Of a stretch of DNA of 64,000 nt, positions 63,031 through 64,000 are shown piece by piece (the stretch's first letter is position 1; each line of letters starts with the position of its first letter). Origin of the DNA: Ixodes scapularis (Eukaryota > Arthropoda > Arachnida > Ixodida > Ixodidae); contig NW_024609857.1 in the NCBI RefSeq assembly GCF_016920785.2, forward strand, positions 195,499,027 to 195,563,026, in the 5' to 3' direction. Made by a program: the position numbers and the translations under genes. The notes beneath the pieces were generated by a model. That model was given only the letters and a program-made list of their open reading frames with translations. It did not search any database and was not told the origin of the DNA.

Positions 63031-64000
63031 AAGTGAAAGCCGTTTACAACTCCCTGTGACACCGAATTAGAGCGCAGCTCTTGAGGAGGAGGAGGGAGGG
63101 GTACTGGGGGGTGAAGTGACCTGGGGGGGTCACGTGACCTTGGGGGTCGCGTGACCTTGGGGTCACGTGACGATACCGATGATATCAGTGACGTCACTGA
63201 TGACGTCATTCGTGATGATGACGATGACGATGCGGATGCCGGTGACGTCTTCAGTGACGTCACTGATGACGTCATCAGTGATGATGACGATGACGATGCG
63301 GATGCCGGTGAGGTCATCGGTGACGTCACTGATGACGTCATCAGTGACGATGACGATGCGGACTCCGATGTCGTCATCTGCGATGATGACGATGACGATG
63401 CGGATGTCGGTGACGTCATCAGTGACGTCACTGATGACGTCATCCGTGATGATGACGATGACGATGCGGATGCCGGTGACGTCATCAATGGCGTCACTGA
63501 TGACGTCATCAGTGATGAGGACGATGACGATGCGGATGCCGGTGAGGTCATCAGTGACGTCACTGATGACGTCATCAGTGACGATGACGATGCGGACTCC
63601 GATGGCGTCATCAGCGATGATGACGATGACGATGCGGATATCAGTGACGTCATCAGTGACGTCACTGATGACGTTATTCGTGATGATGACGATGACGATG
63701 CGGATGCCAGTGACGTCATCAGTAACGTAACTGATGACGTCATCAGTGATGATGACGATGATGATGCGGATGCCGGTGAGGTCATCAGTGACGTCACTGA
63801 TGACGTCATCAGTGATGATGACGATGCGGATGCCGGTGACGTCATCAGTGACGATGACGTCATCGGGGAGGTCACGTGACCTTGGCGGGGGGGGTCGCGT
63901 GACCCTGGGGTGTGGTCACGTGACCTCGGGGGGTCACGTGACTTCGGGGGGTCACGTGACTTCGGGGGTCACGTGACTTTGGGTGTCACGTGACCCTGGG
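63031..64000. mobile_element. palindrome-array element, copy D (head-to-tail with C, runs off the window)
   Basis: Begins gtgaaagccgtttacaactc directly after the end of copy C, giving a tandem unit of about 930 bp. It has at least eight TCACGTGA sites (63130-63175, 63870-64000) and a regular TGACGTCA array with a 66-bp period (for example 63241 to 63307). Because 66 is a multiple of three, both strands stay open for 240-280 codons as Asp/Val-rich or Ser/Thr/Met-rich repeats. Confidence 0.85.

Noticed and set aside
62193..63976. Acidic or Ser/Thr-rich proteins of 120-280 residues on both strands
   Set aside because: Pure consequence of 66-bp tandem units with TGACGTCA palindromes; no non-repetitive coding sequence, and equally open on the opposite strand.
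62102..64000. CRISPR array
   Set aside because: Units are degenerate, self-complementary and without unique spacers; the context is an arthropod intron.

Overview
This is eukaryotic DNA, most likely from a hard tick (Ixodidae) or a close arachnid relative. The evidence is spliced exons with GT/AG boundaries, introns of 1.8 to more than 23 kb, tRNA-derived SINEs, and a mix of Penelope-like, CR1/Jockey-type LINE, BEL/Pao, Gypsy, hAT and Harbinger elements. No prokaryotic gene organisation is present. The species call is inference from family resemblance; no database was searched.

One host gene runs the whole window on the + strand: an acyl-CoA synthetase / 4-coumarate-CoA ligase-like ('luciferase-like') AMP-forming enzyme. 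Five exons are visible (390-592, 18231-18399, 27008-27283, 38013-38157, 40006-40269). Their phases join perfectly (2-2, 0-0, 0-0, 1-1) and the conserved motifs appear in the correct family order. The N-terminal exons lie before the window. The last exon(s), with the C-terminal catalytic Lys, lie beyond 64 kb. Everything else is intron filled with transposons.

Intron 1 (593-18230) holds a Penelope-like element (4034-8186) whose upstream SGNH-hydrolase-like reading frame is in phase with the RT/GIY-YIG frame and separated from it by one TGA. It also holds a GIY-YIG fragment, Harbinger remnants, a 159-bp hAT MITE with a perfect 8-bp target duplication, and a Harbinger element (12974-15315) carrying a nested LINE. 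That element may itself sit in a larger TIR-bounded unit (12661-17454). Intron 2 (18400-27007) holds a SINE split by a 1.84-kb long-inverted-repeat element encoding a Myb/SANT-like protein, and a 660-bp hAT element with a perfect 8-bp duplication. Intron 3 (27284-38012) holds a decayed BEL/Pao retrotransposon broken by two antisense LINEs; the second has an intact 943-codon ORF2 and a clean 8-bp duplication. The intron after 40269 holds two more hAT elements, several antisense LINE 3' ends, long palindromes, a short LTR element and a Gypsy gag fragment.

The most unusual material is a family of at least five elements (15593, 45365, 47261, 62102, 63031 to the end). They share end sequences but carry interchangeable arrays of perfect palindromes: GTCACGTGAC (identical to the CLEAR/E-box bHLH-ZIP site), TGACGTCA (identical to a consensus CRE) and a CCCCGCTAAATTTAGCGG type. 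Two copies lie head to tail at the right end of the window. They look like mobile or satellite-like carriers of dense transcription-factor-type sites, which is inference and testable.
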